Assembly (NCBI GenBank): GCA_947053345.1
Contig: CAMRSM010000007.1
Location: 62,001-126,000 of the forward strand
Source: an uncultured Lachnospiraceae bacterium
GTDB taxonomy: Bacteria > Bacillota > Clostridia > Lachnospirales > Lachnospiraceae
Direction: 5' to 3'
DNA length: 64,000 nt
Position numbers and translations under genes: made by a program. Under the pieces are notes generated by a model, which saw only the letters and a list, made by a program, of their open reading frames with translations, searched no databases and had not been told where the DNA came from. Below, one piece after another: positions 53,249-61,526 of this stretch; the first letter of the stretch is position 1, and each line of letters begins with the position of its first letter.

Positions 53249-54298
53249 ATGCAGATCAGGGAAGCGGGACAGCAGATCATACCGCGCATAATGCGGGATA
53301 TGAACGATGGCGTGCTGGTTCTGGATATGAAAGGGCATATCTTATATCTGAACGAGCAGGGCCGCCGGCTTTTGGGTGTGGGAGAGAAAGTACAGGGAGA
53401 TACCTACCGGGCGGCATTTTTGGAGAAAGATACCGCGGGCGTAAACGACGGCTTCCATCAGTTCGTTTTGGATGCAGTCTACAATAAGGAGAAAGTACAC
53501 AGCGGGGAGGCCGCTTTCCGGAGCGAGAGCGGGGAATCGTACTATTTTCAGCTTACGTCCTCATTCCTGCGCGACGAGGACGGTGTGCACCAGATCGGGG
53601 TGGTCGTGCTTTTTTCGGATGTCACGCAGGTGCATCAGCTGAATGTCCGGCGGCGTGAGTCCTCGGTTGTGTTTGCGGTGCTGATGGTCTGTGTCTGTAC
53701 ATATATTTTCCTGTGGAGCCTGCTGCGCTTTTTCGGGGCAGAGCCGGCACCGTGGGTGATGAACCTGATGATCGAGGCGATCTCGGTCGGTATGTTTTTG
53801 ATTATTTTAAAGATGACGAGTTTTTCCGTCCATGATATCGGGCTCCGGGTCTCCGATAAGAGAGCGACATTCCTTCCTGCGGTCTTAATCTCCGCGGGGG
53901 TTAGTGCACTCATGGTAGCCGTGAAGCTTTTGATGTTAAGGACTGTGCCGGGATATTTCCCGCAAGGGGCTTCTTTCTGGGATTGGCGCGCGGGGTCGGC
54001 GGCGGATCTGTTCTATCCCCTGACTGTAATATTGCAGGAGTTTCTGGCGCGCGGAGTAATGCAGGAGAATTTAAAAAGGATTTTCACCGGGAAGTATGCA
54101 GCCGCCCTGTCAATTTTTGTTTCCGCCCTTATTTTTGGAGTGCTGCATGTTGCACACGGGCTGCCGTCCATGATTGGGGCGAGCCTGCTGCTCGGGGTGC
54201 TTGGGATCATGTACCAGAAGCAGGGGAACATTTGGGGGCTTTGTGTGATCCACTATGTACTGGGCGAAGTGGGGACGTTTTTGGGATTTGTAGTGTGA
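53249..54298 (+). CDS. PAS domain fused to a CPBP-type membrane protease domain
   Basis: A 349-residue protein. Residues ~10-125 form a PAS sensor (MNDGVLVLDMKGHILYLNEQ, then FSDVTQVHQL at its end). Seven or eight hydrophobic segments follow from residue ~140 and carry the CPBP (CAAX protease and bacteriocin-processing) motifs: QEFLARGVMQENLKR, FGVLHVAHG and CVIHYVLGE. The first motif is normally EExxxR; here the first Glu is Gln. The combination would let a cytoplasmic sensor control an intramembrane protease. ATG 53249 has GGGAGG six nt upstream. A copy of the structured repeat lies directly before the gene. Confidence 0.75.
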   Translation: MQIREAGQQIIPRIMRDMNDGVLVLDMKGHILYLNEQGRRLLGVGEKVQGDTYRAAFLEKDTAGVNDGFHQFVLDAVYNKEKVHSGEAAFRSESGESYYFQLTSSFLRDEDGVHQIGVVVLFSDVTQVHQLNVRRRESSVVFAVLMVCVCTYIFLWSLLRFFGAEPAPWVMNLMIEAISVGMFLIILKMTSFSVHDIGLRVSDKRATFLPAVLISAGVSALMVAVKLLMLRTVPGYFPQGASFWDWRAGSAADLFYPLTVILQEFLARGVMQENLKRIFTGKYAAALSIFVSALIFGVLHVAHGLPSMIGASLLLGVLGIMYQKQGNIWGLCVIHYVLGEVGTFLGFVV

Positions 54299-54446
54299 AT
54301 GCGGGGTGACGCTGCCTTGGCTGCAAAGGGCAGCGCCCCGGAACGGATCCACAGTTACGGCTTTGCGTTCGGGGAAAGAATGTGCGGGTCGGACAAACTC
54401 CCTGCGCGAAGCTGTGACGAAAAGAATTGCAGAACGGAGGTTATCT

Positions 54447-54998
54447 ATGGAATATGAGATCATCCATCTCCCGAAAGAGGAGTGGGAAAACACCATTGTC
54501 CCGATCGGATATACGACGCGGGAGTATTACCACATTTCCGTGGAACGCGGGGCGGACGGTTTTGTGGTGGAAATGAAAAAGCAGCCGTTTCCCCAGCCGG
54601 TCACGCATACGCCGCAGGAATATGATTTTCCTGACCGGCTGTATGAACCTCATTGGGATCAGGCTTGCGCAAGCGGAATCGTGCAGGATGGGAAACTGAT
54701 GGCGGTAGTGGAAACCGCCCCGGAGAAATGGGCGAACCGCCTGCGCGTCACGGAACTCTGGGTCGACGAGAGCCTGCGCGGGAAAGGGGTCGGGCATGCA
54801 CTGATGGAGAAGGTAAAAGAACAGGCGCGCCGGGAGGGGCGCAGGGCACTGATTCTTGAGACGCAGTCCTGCAACGTGAATGCCATCGGATTTTATCTGC
54901 ATGAGGGGCTTACGCTGATGGGGTTTGATGCCTGCTGTTACAGCAACAATGACCTAAAGCGCGGGGAAGTCCGCGTGGAGTTCGGAATGCTTTTTTAG
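54447..54998 (+). CDS. GNAT family N-acetyltransferase (streptothricin acetyltransferase-like)
   Basis: A 183-residue acetyltransferase. The acetyl-CoA loop is ESLRGKGVGHALMEKVKEQA, preceded by LRVTELWVDE and followed by ALILETQSCNVNAIGFYLHE. The N-terminal half (MEYEIIHLPKEEW, PDRLYEPHWDQAC) resembles streptothricin acetyltransferase-like proteins and not ribosomal-protein acetylases. The drug specificity is not proven. ATG 54447 has GGAGG six nt upstream. It lies about 150 bases after the PAS-CPBP gene in the same direction. Confidence 0.8.
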   Translation: MEYEIIHLPKEEWENTIVPIGYTTREYYHISVERGADGFVVEMKKQPFPQPVTHTPQEYDFPDRLYEPHWDQACASGIVQDGKLMAVVETAPEKWANRLRVTELWVDESLRGKGVGHALMEKVKEQARREGRRALILETQSCNVNAIGFYLHEGLTLMGFDACCYSNNDLKRGEVRVEFGMLF

Positions 54999-55028
54999 CG
55001 GGGAAGTTATTTGGTGGGGAGAACTGCG

Positions 55029-55075
55029 GCTTTTGGTATGTCCGGAAAGTGTCCTGCCATCGGCATACCAAAAGC
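55029..55075. repeat. 12-bp inverted repeat
   Basis: GCTTTTGGTATG (55029-55040) and CATACCAAAAGC (55064-55075) are perfectly complementary, with a 23-nt loop. No T run follows on either strand, so it is not a standard terminator. It lies between the GNAT gene and the small secreted protein gene. Confidence 0.5.
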
Positions 55076-55107
55076 GGTGGTTCTGCTTCGGAAAGGCAGT
55101 TGTTTTT

Positions 55108-55512
55108 GTGAAAGGGAACCGGAACAGGCTATTATGCTTTCTTTTGACGATCAGCATGCTTTTTTCAGGGATGTGCCCGGAATCTCTTCGGGCAGATTCC
55201 TTTTTGGACTACACAAAAACTTTGGCGGGAAGAACTTCGATTGACAAGTGCGGCAGCAAGCTCTCCGAGCCTTTGGCATGTACGGCAAGGATGCTTGGTG
55301 TGCGGGGGCTGCGGGCACCACAGGTATTTGGCCGGGCGGTAGATGGCATGGGGCAAAGGGAGGCAAAGCAGTTGCTGGTATGCCTCTTTTTAGGGATTGC
55401 ATTTTTCTTATTTTTCTGTTTTCATATTACGGCTCAAACGATGCGGTTTCGGAAATTGCGGGGAATGGCCGTCATTCTGGACTATATCCACAAAAAGGAC
55501 GGGAAAAAATAA
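55108..55512 (+). CDS. Small secreted or membrane-anchored hypothetical protein
   Basis: A 134-residue protein read from GTG 55108. It has a Sec-type signal peptide (KGNRNRLLCFLLTISMLFSG) and a C-terminal membrane helix (LLVCLFLGIAFFLFFCF, about 92-110) followed by a basic tail. The exposed middle part has about 60 residues with two Cys. No family is recognised. GTG has only a weak GGAAAGG upstream, and other starts are possible. A perfect 12-bp inverted repeat precedes it. Confidence 0.45.
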   Translation: MKGNRNRLLCFLLTISMLFSGMCPESLRADSFLDYTKTLAGRTSIDKCGSKLSEPLACTARMLGVRGLRAPQVFGRAVDGMGQREAKQLLVCLFLGIAFFLFFCFHITAQTMRFRKLRGMAVILDYIHKKDGKK

Positions 55513-55646
55513 ATATCACTGCTCAAACAGGGGTTACCCGCAGGCTTGTTTTGCCGCGGTACTCCGGGAAATTATGGGAAAACCCTACATCTGGCATCGT
55601 CAGGTGTGTTTGTCGTGCCCGTGCAGGGCAGGAAAGAGGTGTTGCA

Positions 55647-56567
55647 ATGATATTTTTACATATTTTGCTTCTGGCAGCCGGGTTTGCAATGCTTGTGAAA
55701 GGGGCGGACTGGTTTGTTGGCGGCGCTTCGGGGCTTGCCAAGAAATTCGGTATTCCTCAGCTGGTTATCGGCCTTACGATTGTGGCGATGGGAACAAGTG
55801 TGCCGGAGGCGGCAGTCAGTATTACGGCGGCACTCAAGGAAAGTGCGGATATTGCGGTCGGAAATGTGGTTGGCAGTAATATTTTAAATATACTGGTCAT
55901 CCTCGGCCTGGCTTCTGCCATATCACCGTTAACTGTCAGGAAATCGACATTTTACGTAGAAATCCCGTTTATGGCAGGGATTACCGTGGTTTTTGTCCTT
56001 CTTGGAAAGACGGGGGCTGTTATATCGCGGGGGGAAGGCATTTTGCTTTGGGTACTGTTTTTCGTGTACTTAGGTTACTTGTTCATACTCGCGAAAAGCG
56101 GGAAGGAGGAAAAGCAGGAATCCGCCCAAAAGACCCGGATACTTCTTTTTTATATTTTGGCCGGAGCCGTGGTGGTGGTTGCGGGCAGTAATGTCACGGT
56201 GGACAGCGCGACAAAGATCGCCAGGATCCTTGGGGTGGGCGACCGTTTTATCGGGCTTACGATTGTGGCGCTCGGCACATCCCTGCCGGAGCTTGTGACT
56301 TCGGTAGTTGCGGCGAGGAAGGGCAATGCAGATATTGCGGTCGGGAATATTGTCGGCAGCAATATATTTAATATTTTGTTTGTTCTGGGAACGTCAGCGC
56401 TGATCACGCCGGTGCCTTACCGGAAGGGTTTTTTGGTGGACGGTGTGTTTGCGGTTGCGGCGGGTGTGCTCCTGTGGGCTGCCAGCGGGAAGAAGAAGGA
56501 ACTGCCGCGCGCGGGCGGGATTGTAATGCTTTTGTGTTATGCGGCTTATTTTGTGTATCTTTTATAA
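55647..56567 (+). CDS. CaCA family Na+/Ca2+ exchanger-like transporter (YrbG type)
   Basis: A 306-residue integral membrane protein of the calcium/cation antiporter superfamily. The two inverted halves each carry the family motifs: GLTIVAMGTSVPEAAVS with VGNVVGSNILNIL, and GLTIVALGTSLPELVTS with VGNIVGSNIFNIL. About ten membrane helices are visible. It would exchange Ca2+ or another cation for Na+ or H+ across the membrane. ATG 55647 has GAGGTG upstream; the open frame extends further, but without support. A 35-residue membrane protein gene follows after 24 bases. Confidence 0.88.
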   Translation: MIFLHILLLAAGFAMLVKGADWFVGGASGLAKKFGIPQLVIGLTIVAMGTSVPEAAVSITAALKESADIAVGNVVGSNILNILVILGLASAISPLTVRKSTFYVEIPFMAGITVVFVLLGKTGAVISRGEGILLWVLFFVYLGYLFILAKSGKEEKQESAQKTRILLFYILAGAVVVVAGSNVTVDSATKIARILGVGDRFIGLTIVALGTSLPELVTSVVAARKGNADIAVGNIVGSNIFNILFVLGTSALITPVPYRKGFLVDGVFAVAAGVLLWAASGKKKELPRAGGIVMLLCYAAYFVYLL

Positions 56568-56591
56568 AGAATGGAGAGAGAGGGATTTTTA

Positions 56592-56699
56592 ATGGTTGAA
56601 AATATTTTAATCGTGGTTTTTACGGTGCTGATGCTCGTCGGGTCGGTGCTTGGCTGGCGGCTTGAGCGGGGTGAGCCTGACCGGAGGGAAAAGAAATAA
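56592..56699 (+). CDS. 35-residue single-pass membrane protein
   Basis: ATG 56592, preceded by GAGGG at six to seven nt, encodes MVENILIVVFTVLMLVGSV and a charged tail GWRLERGEPDRREKK. One helix of about 18 hydrophobic residues is followed by a basic/acidic cytoplasmic end. It lies 24 bases after the exchanger and may be an accessory subunit or regulator of it; that link is inference from position only. Confidence 0.5.
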   Translation: MVENILIVVFTVLMLVGSVLGWRLERGEPDRREKK

Positions 56700-56872
56700 A
56701 GGAAGCAGGGAAAGGGCATATATTGCGGCAGCCTTGCCGAAAAGGATACGGCACCATGCAGGATGTATCTGGAAGACAGCCCATATATTTTCCGGGATGC
56801 TCTGTGGCATGGGGCTTGACGGGCTGTATTTTTTCTGGTAAAGTATTTTGAAAAAATGAATGGGGTATTTCT

Positions 56873-57589
56873 ATGCAGGAGAATCAGAAGAAAAACAGGC
56901 AGGAGGATGTGACGGCAAGGCGGAAAAGGACGCTGGCCGGGATCATTGTGCTCTTGATCCTTGGTTTTGCGGTGAATTACTTTTTTGGGGACGGCGGGCA
57001 GGAAGCCGGCTCGGACACATATCAGACCGAGGTGACGGCGGCACCGGGAATCACGCAAGTCCCGGAAGCGACAGAAGAGCCGGAGGTGACAGAAACGCCG
57101 GAAACCACGGACGAGCCGGAGGTGACAGAAGCGCCGGAAACCACGGACGAACCGGAGGTGACAGAAGCGCCGGAAGCCACGGACGAGCCGGAGGTGACGG
57201 AAGTCCCGGAAGCTACGGTAACAGTGACACCGGCGCAACAGCCGGAAGATGATACCGAAACGCCGGATGATCCGGGGGAAGAAGAGGATTCCGGCCGGAA
57301 GGACGCGGATGCGGTTGAAATTCTCTATGAATTTCGAAGGGATTCCTATCTGGAGCAGCATTTCGAAAAACACGGGGAAGAATTCGATTATGAGACAAAA
57401 GAAGAATATCTGGCGGGCGCGAACCGCGTCATCCAGTCGCCGGATGCCCTGCACAAGATCGAGGCGGAAGACGGGGATGACATTTATTACATTGAGAAAA
57501 CAAATGAGTTTGTTGTCGTCTCGACCGACGGTTATATCCGGACCTATTTCCGTCCGAGCGCAGGGATTGACTACTATAACCGGCAATGA
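56873..57589 (+). CDS. Membrane-anchored protein with Thr/Glu/Pro repeat stalk and toxin-like C-terminal domain
   Basis: A 238-residue protein. A signal anchor (RTLAGIIVLLILGFAVNYFF, about 19-38) is followed by a stalk of four 12-residue repeats (EPEVTEAPETTD type) and then by a compact C-terminal domain from about 150. That domain reads YLEQHFEKHGEEF, then KEEYLAGANRVI, and ends with GYIRTYFRPSAGIDYYNRQ. The pattern H-E with a late T-x-F/Y-x-P resembles RNase-like (barnase/EndoU/BECR-fold) polymorphic toxin domains. The assignment is by pattern only. No immunity gene is visible. The domain would face outside. Confidence 0.6.
   Translation: MQENQKKNRQEDVTARRKRTLAGIIVLLILGFAVNYFFGDGGQEAGSDTYQTEVTAAPGITQVPEATEEPEVTETPETTDEPEVTEAPETTDEPEVTEAPEATDEPEVTEVPEATVTVTPAQQPEDDTETPDDPGEEEDSGRKDADAVEILYEFRRDSYLEQHFEKHGEEFDYETKEEYLAGANRVIQSPDALHKIEAEDGDDIYYIEKTNEFVVVSTDGYIRTYFRPSAGIDYYNRQ
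57077..57217 (+). repeat. Four tandem 36-bp repeats inside the stalk-protein gene
   Basis: Units begin at 57077, 57113, 57149 and 57185, each coding EPEVTE(T/A/V)PE(T/A)T(D). Such coding repeats usually vary in number between strains. Confidence 0.8.
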
Positions 57590-57622
57590 GCGTGTCAGTC
57601 TTTGACTTGCCGGAAAACAAAA

Positions 57623-57721
57623 GGGCTGTTGCAAAATGCATTTCCGATAATGTGTGGTTTCCATCATTGGATGGATTCCGCGGTATCGGAGGGTACTGCG
57701 TTTTGCAACGGCCCGATTTTT
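57623..57721 (+). terminator. Terminator with 18-bp stem and structured loop (MITE-like)
   Basis: GGGCTGTTGCAAAATGCA (57623-57640) pairs with 57697-57714 through 16 Watson-Crick and two G-U pairs, and seven T follow. The 56-nt loop holds a second stem, CCGATA/TATCGG. Only the + strand RNA pairs fully, so it ends the stalk-protein transcript; the terminal-repeat look also fits a small MITE. Confidence 0.65.
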
Positions 57722-59503
57722 TTAGAATTGGAATTGGCCAAGTGCCCGTGCCAGTTTTTCCACATCGGCGGACAGGTCTTCCACGATATGGTTTGATTCG
57801 CTGACGGCGGTCTCTAACTCTGTTGCCATGCTGGATGTCTCCTCCGTGGAGGCAGCGTTGGAGGTCGCCAATTCACTCAGTGTATTAACACTCTCCATGA
57901 TCATATCCTTCTGCTCATTGACATGGGCGATATGTTCGGTGATCACGTTGGTAGAATCAATACAGGAATTCAGCGATTTCTGCAGGTTCATGAACATGTG
58001 CTCGGTGTCATCCAATGCTTCGAGCTGCTGTTTGGAAACGTCGTTGATGCGGTTCATGATCTGGACGGACTTACTGGAATTTTCCGTCAGCTCGCCAATG
58101 ATCTTGTTGATTTCCTTCGCCGTCGCGTCGGACTGTGTGGCGAGGTTGCCGATCTCACCTGCAACCACGGCAAAGCCCCTGCCGGAATCGCCGGCTCTTG
58201 CCGCCTCGATCGAAGCGTTGAGCGAGAGGAGATTGGTTTGGGAAGAAATCTGGGAGATGAGATCCGCGGCCTGCCGGATCTTTTCGACGGAACTGTTTGT
58301 CGTTTCTGTCTGGGAATACATCTCACTGATATCCTGTGTTGTCTGGGAGCTGACCGAAATCAAGTTCTCCAGTGTCTGCATCGACTTGCTGGAGTAATCC
58401 TGCATTGTCTTCGTGTTGGTTTCCAAGGAGCCTGCCTCGGAGGCTGTCCGTGTGATGCTTTCGGAGATTTCCCCGATCCCGGTGGAAGCGGCCGAGGTTG
58501 AACCCGCCTGTCCGGTGCTGTTATCGGCAATCTCATTCACCGCAAGTGCGACGTTTTGGATGGAGCCGCCCATCACGGAGAAGTTGACCTTAAATTCGGA
58601 AACGGCAGCCGAAAGAAGGTCAGAGGTTCCGCGGACATCCGAGAGGAGGGAGACCATATTAGTTTGCGCCTCATTCAGGGACTTGGCGGTCTGGCCGAGC
58701 TCATTTTCCCCGCTTACGTCAACCGGTGTGGATAAATTGCCCCCGGAAAGGCGCAGGGCAAGCTGCTGGATCTTTTCGAGCGGCTTGCAGATGACTGAGC
58801 CGAGAAACCTTGCAATAAGGAAGGAAAGCACGATGAGAACCAGTGTGATGCTGATGATAAAGATCAAGAACTGGCTGAACTTCTTGTCGATCGCTTGATG
58901 GACTTCTTCCATCTCCGCCTGCATCTCGTCAATGTAATTCCCGGTGGAAACAATCCAGTTCCACGGTTCAAACAGCTGGGAATATGAAAGCTTCGGGGCG
59001 ACGGTCACGCCGTCCGCCTTGGTGAAGTGAAATTCATTGTAGCCGCATCCGGCAGGGCCGGTAGCGGTTTTTATGATGGACTGCTCATAAAATACCCCGT
59101 TCAGGTCTTTGACATCATGGCGGTTATTGCCCTCCTGCTCCGGCAGGACGGAATGCATGATAAGGATGTAATCCGTGTCGTCGATCCAGAAATAACCGCT
59201 GCCGTCATCCCGGTAACGCATCTCGCGTACAATCTCTTTCGCCCTGTTTTTTGCTTCCTCCTCCGGGATACCTTCGGTCTGGATTTTGTTATATTCGGCC
59301 TGCAGTACATTGACCGCGGCCTGGACCTGGGATTTGAGTTCCAGCTGGTAGCCGTTATTCATCGCGTTTTCATATTCGGTTGATGCCATGTCGGTTGTGG
59401 TTTTGAAATTGTAAATTGAGATACCTGCTAAGATGAGTGCCACGAGACAGACGAGTGCGACGTTGATGAGTGTCAATAGGTTCTTTACTTTTAAATTTTT
59501 CAT
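57722..59503 (-). CDS. Methyl-accepting chemotaxis protein with single Cache sensor
   Basis: A 593-residue chemoreceptor. Membrane helices at about 11-30 and 188-210 flank a single Cache domain ([20 protein letters not shown], then [19 protein letters not shown]), a fold that binds small organic acids or amines. A HAMP domain ([20 protein letters not shown]), a coiled coil and the tip [20 protein letters not shown] follow. It is the third receptor in the window and converges with the stalk-protein gene at a strong terminator. The ligand is unknown. Confidence 0.9.
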   Translation of the reverse strand: MKNLKVKNLLTLINVALVCLVALILAGISIYNFKTTTDMASTEYENAMNNGYQLELKSQVQAAVNVLQAEYNKIQTEGIPEEEAKNRAKEIVREMRYRDDGSGYFWIDDTDYILIMHSVLPEQEGNNRHDVKDLNGVFYEQSIIKTATGPAGCGYNEFHFTKADGVTVAPKLSYSQLFEPWNWIVSTGNYIDEMQAEMEEVHQAIDKKFSQFLIFIISITLVLIVLSFLIARFLGSVICKPLEKIQQLALRLSGGNLSTPVDVSGENELGQTAKSLNEAQTNMVSLLSDVRGTSDLLSAAVSEFKVNFSVMGGSIQNVALAVNEIADNSTGQAGSTSAASTGIGEISESITRTASEAGSLETNTKTMQDYSSKSMQTLENLISVSSQTTQDISEMYSQTETTNSSVEKIRQAADLISQISSQTNLLSLNASIEAARAGDSGRGFAVVAGEIGNLATQSDATAKEINKIIGELTENSSKSVQIMNRINDVSKQQLEALDDTEHMFMNLQKSLNSCIDSTNVITEHIAHVNEQKDMIMESVNTLSELATSNAASTEETSSMATELETAVSESNHIVEDLSADVEKLARALGQFQF

Positions 59504-59509
59504 AATCTT

Positions 59510-59940
59510 TGCCTCCGTTTTTGGTTTTATAGACTTTCGTTTGTGGGATCATGGACAATCCCCCTTCTCCTTGATGAAATCAAGTTGAGCAGGGATGTGC
59601 GCATTTCCGGCCGGAAATTCCATAAAACAGGAGGAGGCTTATCTTCGCTATTTCGATGTTTCATAAACGATTTCCCCCGTTTTGCTTCGCCAATTCCGCA
59701 CCCAGGGGCACAAGAACTTCAGAAATTATTTAATTTAATTATAACACGATATGATAAAAAATCAATAAATTTTTGAAAATATATTAAAATTATTTAAATT
59801 TTCTGCAATCTTGGGAAAAGAATGAAATAAATTTATACAAATATGCAAGGGTATTCATGTTTTGTCGGTTTTTGCAGAAAGACAACGGATACGAAATATA
59901 CAATAATTTGACGCATTTATCAAAATTATTGAAAAAAATA
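59510..59940. other. Long AT-rich intergenic region
   Basis: About 430 bases between the divergent chemoreceptor and rnf genes hold no gene that I can support. 59720-59960 is strikingly AT-rich, with many A and T runs. It probably contains the promoters and regulatory sites of both units. Confidence 0.4.
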
Positions 59941-59969
59941 TTTAAAAAAATAAGCGGATGTGTTATACT
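59941..59969 (+). promoter_or_regulatory. Promoter of the rnf operon
   Basis: TTTAAA (59941-59946), 17-nt spacer, TATACT (59964-59969), with the extended TGT just before the -10. The -35 is weak, and the TG extension compensates. The 5' leader would be about 210 nt. Confidence 0.6.
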
Positions 59970-59975
59970 CGTAAG

Positions 59976-60178
59976 AGATATTCCGCTTGTATCGTCCGTT
60001 TGGCGTTAGTTCATGGAAATGGGTTCCAGTCAAGGCGGGTAAGGGAAAAGGGGATATGCGGAACGAAAAACAGTATGTGTCCGTACCGCACCGGGAAGAA
60101 CTGCCGCAAACTGTGCGAGTGTCAGCTTCGGCTCGGCCATCGGTGCCGGGAGGGCATATACGGAACTAAAAATTTAGG
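59976..60178 (+). other. Structured 5' leader of the rnf operon
   Basis: The leader is GC-rich after an AT-rich upstream region. Stems seen: GTTCC (60022-60026 region) with GGAAC (60060-60064), CCGCACCG with CGGTGCCGG enclosing an AGC-TTCG-GCT hairpin. Two direct repeats of about 20 nt (60051-60070 and 60153-60172) share ATATxCGGAAC-AAAAA. The second ends just before the ribosome-binding site. It could be a regulatory RNA, and no known class was matched. Confidence 0.45.
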
Positions 60179-60189
60179 AGGGTTTTGTT

Positions 60190-61512
60190 ATGGCAGCAGG
60201 TACTTTTCGCGGTGGAAGCCATCCGTTTGAGGGGAAAGAGCTATCAATGCATAAACCGACCACGGTGCTGCTCCCAAAGGGGGAACTGGTCTATCCGGTA
60301 TCGCAGCATATCGGTGCCCCGGCAAAAGTCATCGTGGAAAAAGGGCAGCGCGTGCTTGTCGGACAGAAGCTTGCGGAAGCAGGTGGTTTTGTCTCCGCTT
60401 GCGTTGTAAGTTCCGTCTCCGGGACGGTGAAGTCCATTGAGCCGCGGCAGATGGTCAACGGCTCGATGGTGGAGTCCGTGGTAGTGGAAAACGACGGGGT
60501 TTACGAGACAGTTCCGGATTTTGGGGAAAAGAGGGACGTGTCCAAACTTTCAAAGGAAGAAATCCGCAATTATGTGAAAGAAGCGGGCATCGTTGGTATG
60601 GGAGGAGCAGGTTTTCCGACCCACGTGAAACTGTCGCCAAAAAACGAGGATGAGATTGACTATGTCATTGTCAATGGCTCGGAATGTGAGCCATACCTGA
60701 CTTCGGATTACCGGATGATGCTTGAAGAGCCGGAGAGGCTGATCGGGGGACTCAAGGTGATCCTACGGCTTTTTGACCATGCGAAGGGCGTGATCGCGGT
60801 GGAAGACAACAAACCGGAGGCGGTCGCAAAACTTTCGGAGCTCGTAAAAAATGAAGAGCGCATCACCGTACAGCCCCTGAAAACAAAGTACCCGCAGGGG
60901 GCGGAGCGCATGTTGATCTACGCCGTGACGGGCAGGCAGATCAATTCTTCGATGCTCCCGGCGGATGCGGGCTGTATCGTGAATAATGTGGACACTGTAA
61001 TTTCAGTGTATTTGGCAGTTGCGGAGAGCACGCCGCTCATCCGGCGCATCATAACGGTGACGGGCGATGCGGTCAAAGACCCGCGCAACTTTGTGGTGCG
61101 CACCGGAACACGCTACGCAGAACTTTTGGAGGCGGCGGGCGGTTTTCATGAGGAGCCGGAGAAGATCATATCCGGCGGGCCGATGATGGGGCAGGCACTT
61201 TTTTCGCTCGATATCCCGGTGACGAAGACATCCTCCGCGCTGCTGGCGCTTAAAAAAGACGAGGTGGCGGCATTCGAGCCGGGTGCGTGTATCCACTGCG
61301 GGCGTTGTGTGAATGCCTGCCCGGAAGGGATCGTGCCGCAAATGCTTTATCCGGCGGCAATGCGCTCCGATTATGGGGCATTCGAAAAGCTGAATGGTAT
61401 GGAGTGCTGTGAGTGCGGCTCCTGCGCGTTTGTCTGCCCGGCGAAGCTGCGCCTGACGCAGGCGTTCAAGCAGGCGAGGAAGAGCATACTGGATGCGAGA
61501 AGGAAAAAATAA
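60190..61512 (+). CDS. rnfC: Electron transport complex subunit RnfC
   Basis: A 440-residue peripheral subunit of the Rnf complex, which couples electron flow from ferredoxin to NAD+ with Na+ or H+ pumping. The N terminus GGSHPFEGKE is typical. The NADH/FMN-binding region is GIVGMGGAGFPTHVKLSP with VIVNGSECEPYLTSDYR. Two 4Fe-4S clusters are bound by CIHCGRCVNACPEG and CCECGSCAFVCPAK. The start ATG 60190 has GGAGG six nt upstream. It is the first gene of an operon with rnfD, rnfG and rnfE. Confidence 0.95.
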   Translation: MAAGTFRGGSHPFEGKELSMHKPTTVLLPKGELVYPVSQHIGAPAKVIVEKGQRVLVGQKLAEAGGFVSACVVSSVSGTVKSIEPRQMVNGSMVESVVVENDGVYETVPDFGEKRDVSKLSKEEIRNYVKEAGIVGMGGAGFPTHVKLSPKNEDEIDYVIVNGSECEPYLTSDYRMMLEEPERLIGGLKVILRLFDHAKGVIAVEDNKPEAVAKLSELVKNEERITVQPLKTKYPQGAERMLIYAVTGRQINSSMLPADAGCIVNNVDTVISVYLAVAESTPLIRRIITVTGDAVKDPRNFVVRTGTRYAELLEAAGGFHEEPEKIISGGPMMGQALFSLDIPVTKTSSALLALKKDEVAAFEPGACIHCGRCVNACPEGIVPQMLYPAAMRSDYGAFEKLNGMECCECGSCAFVCPAKLRLTQAFKQARKSILDARRKK

Positions 61513-61526
61513 GGGGGAAGGATGAG

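Noticed and set aside
57077-57217. Tandem 36-bp units as a CRISPR array
   Set aside because: They are contiguous coding repeats in frame, with no spacers.
59976-60178. Cobalamin or FMN riboswitch before rnfC
   Set aside because: Some words resemble the cobalamin 3' half (CCGCA-ACTGTG), but the B12 box and the GGGAA/GGTG core are not there; no FMN-element boxes were found. An Rfam search would settle it.
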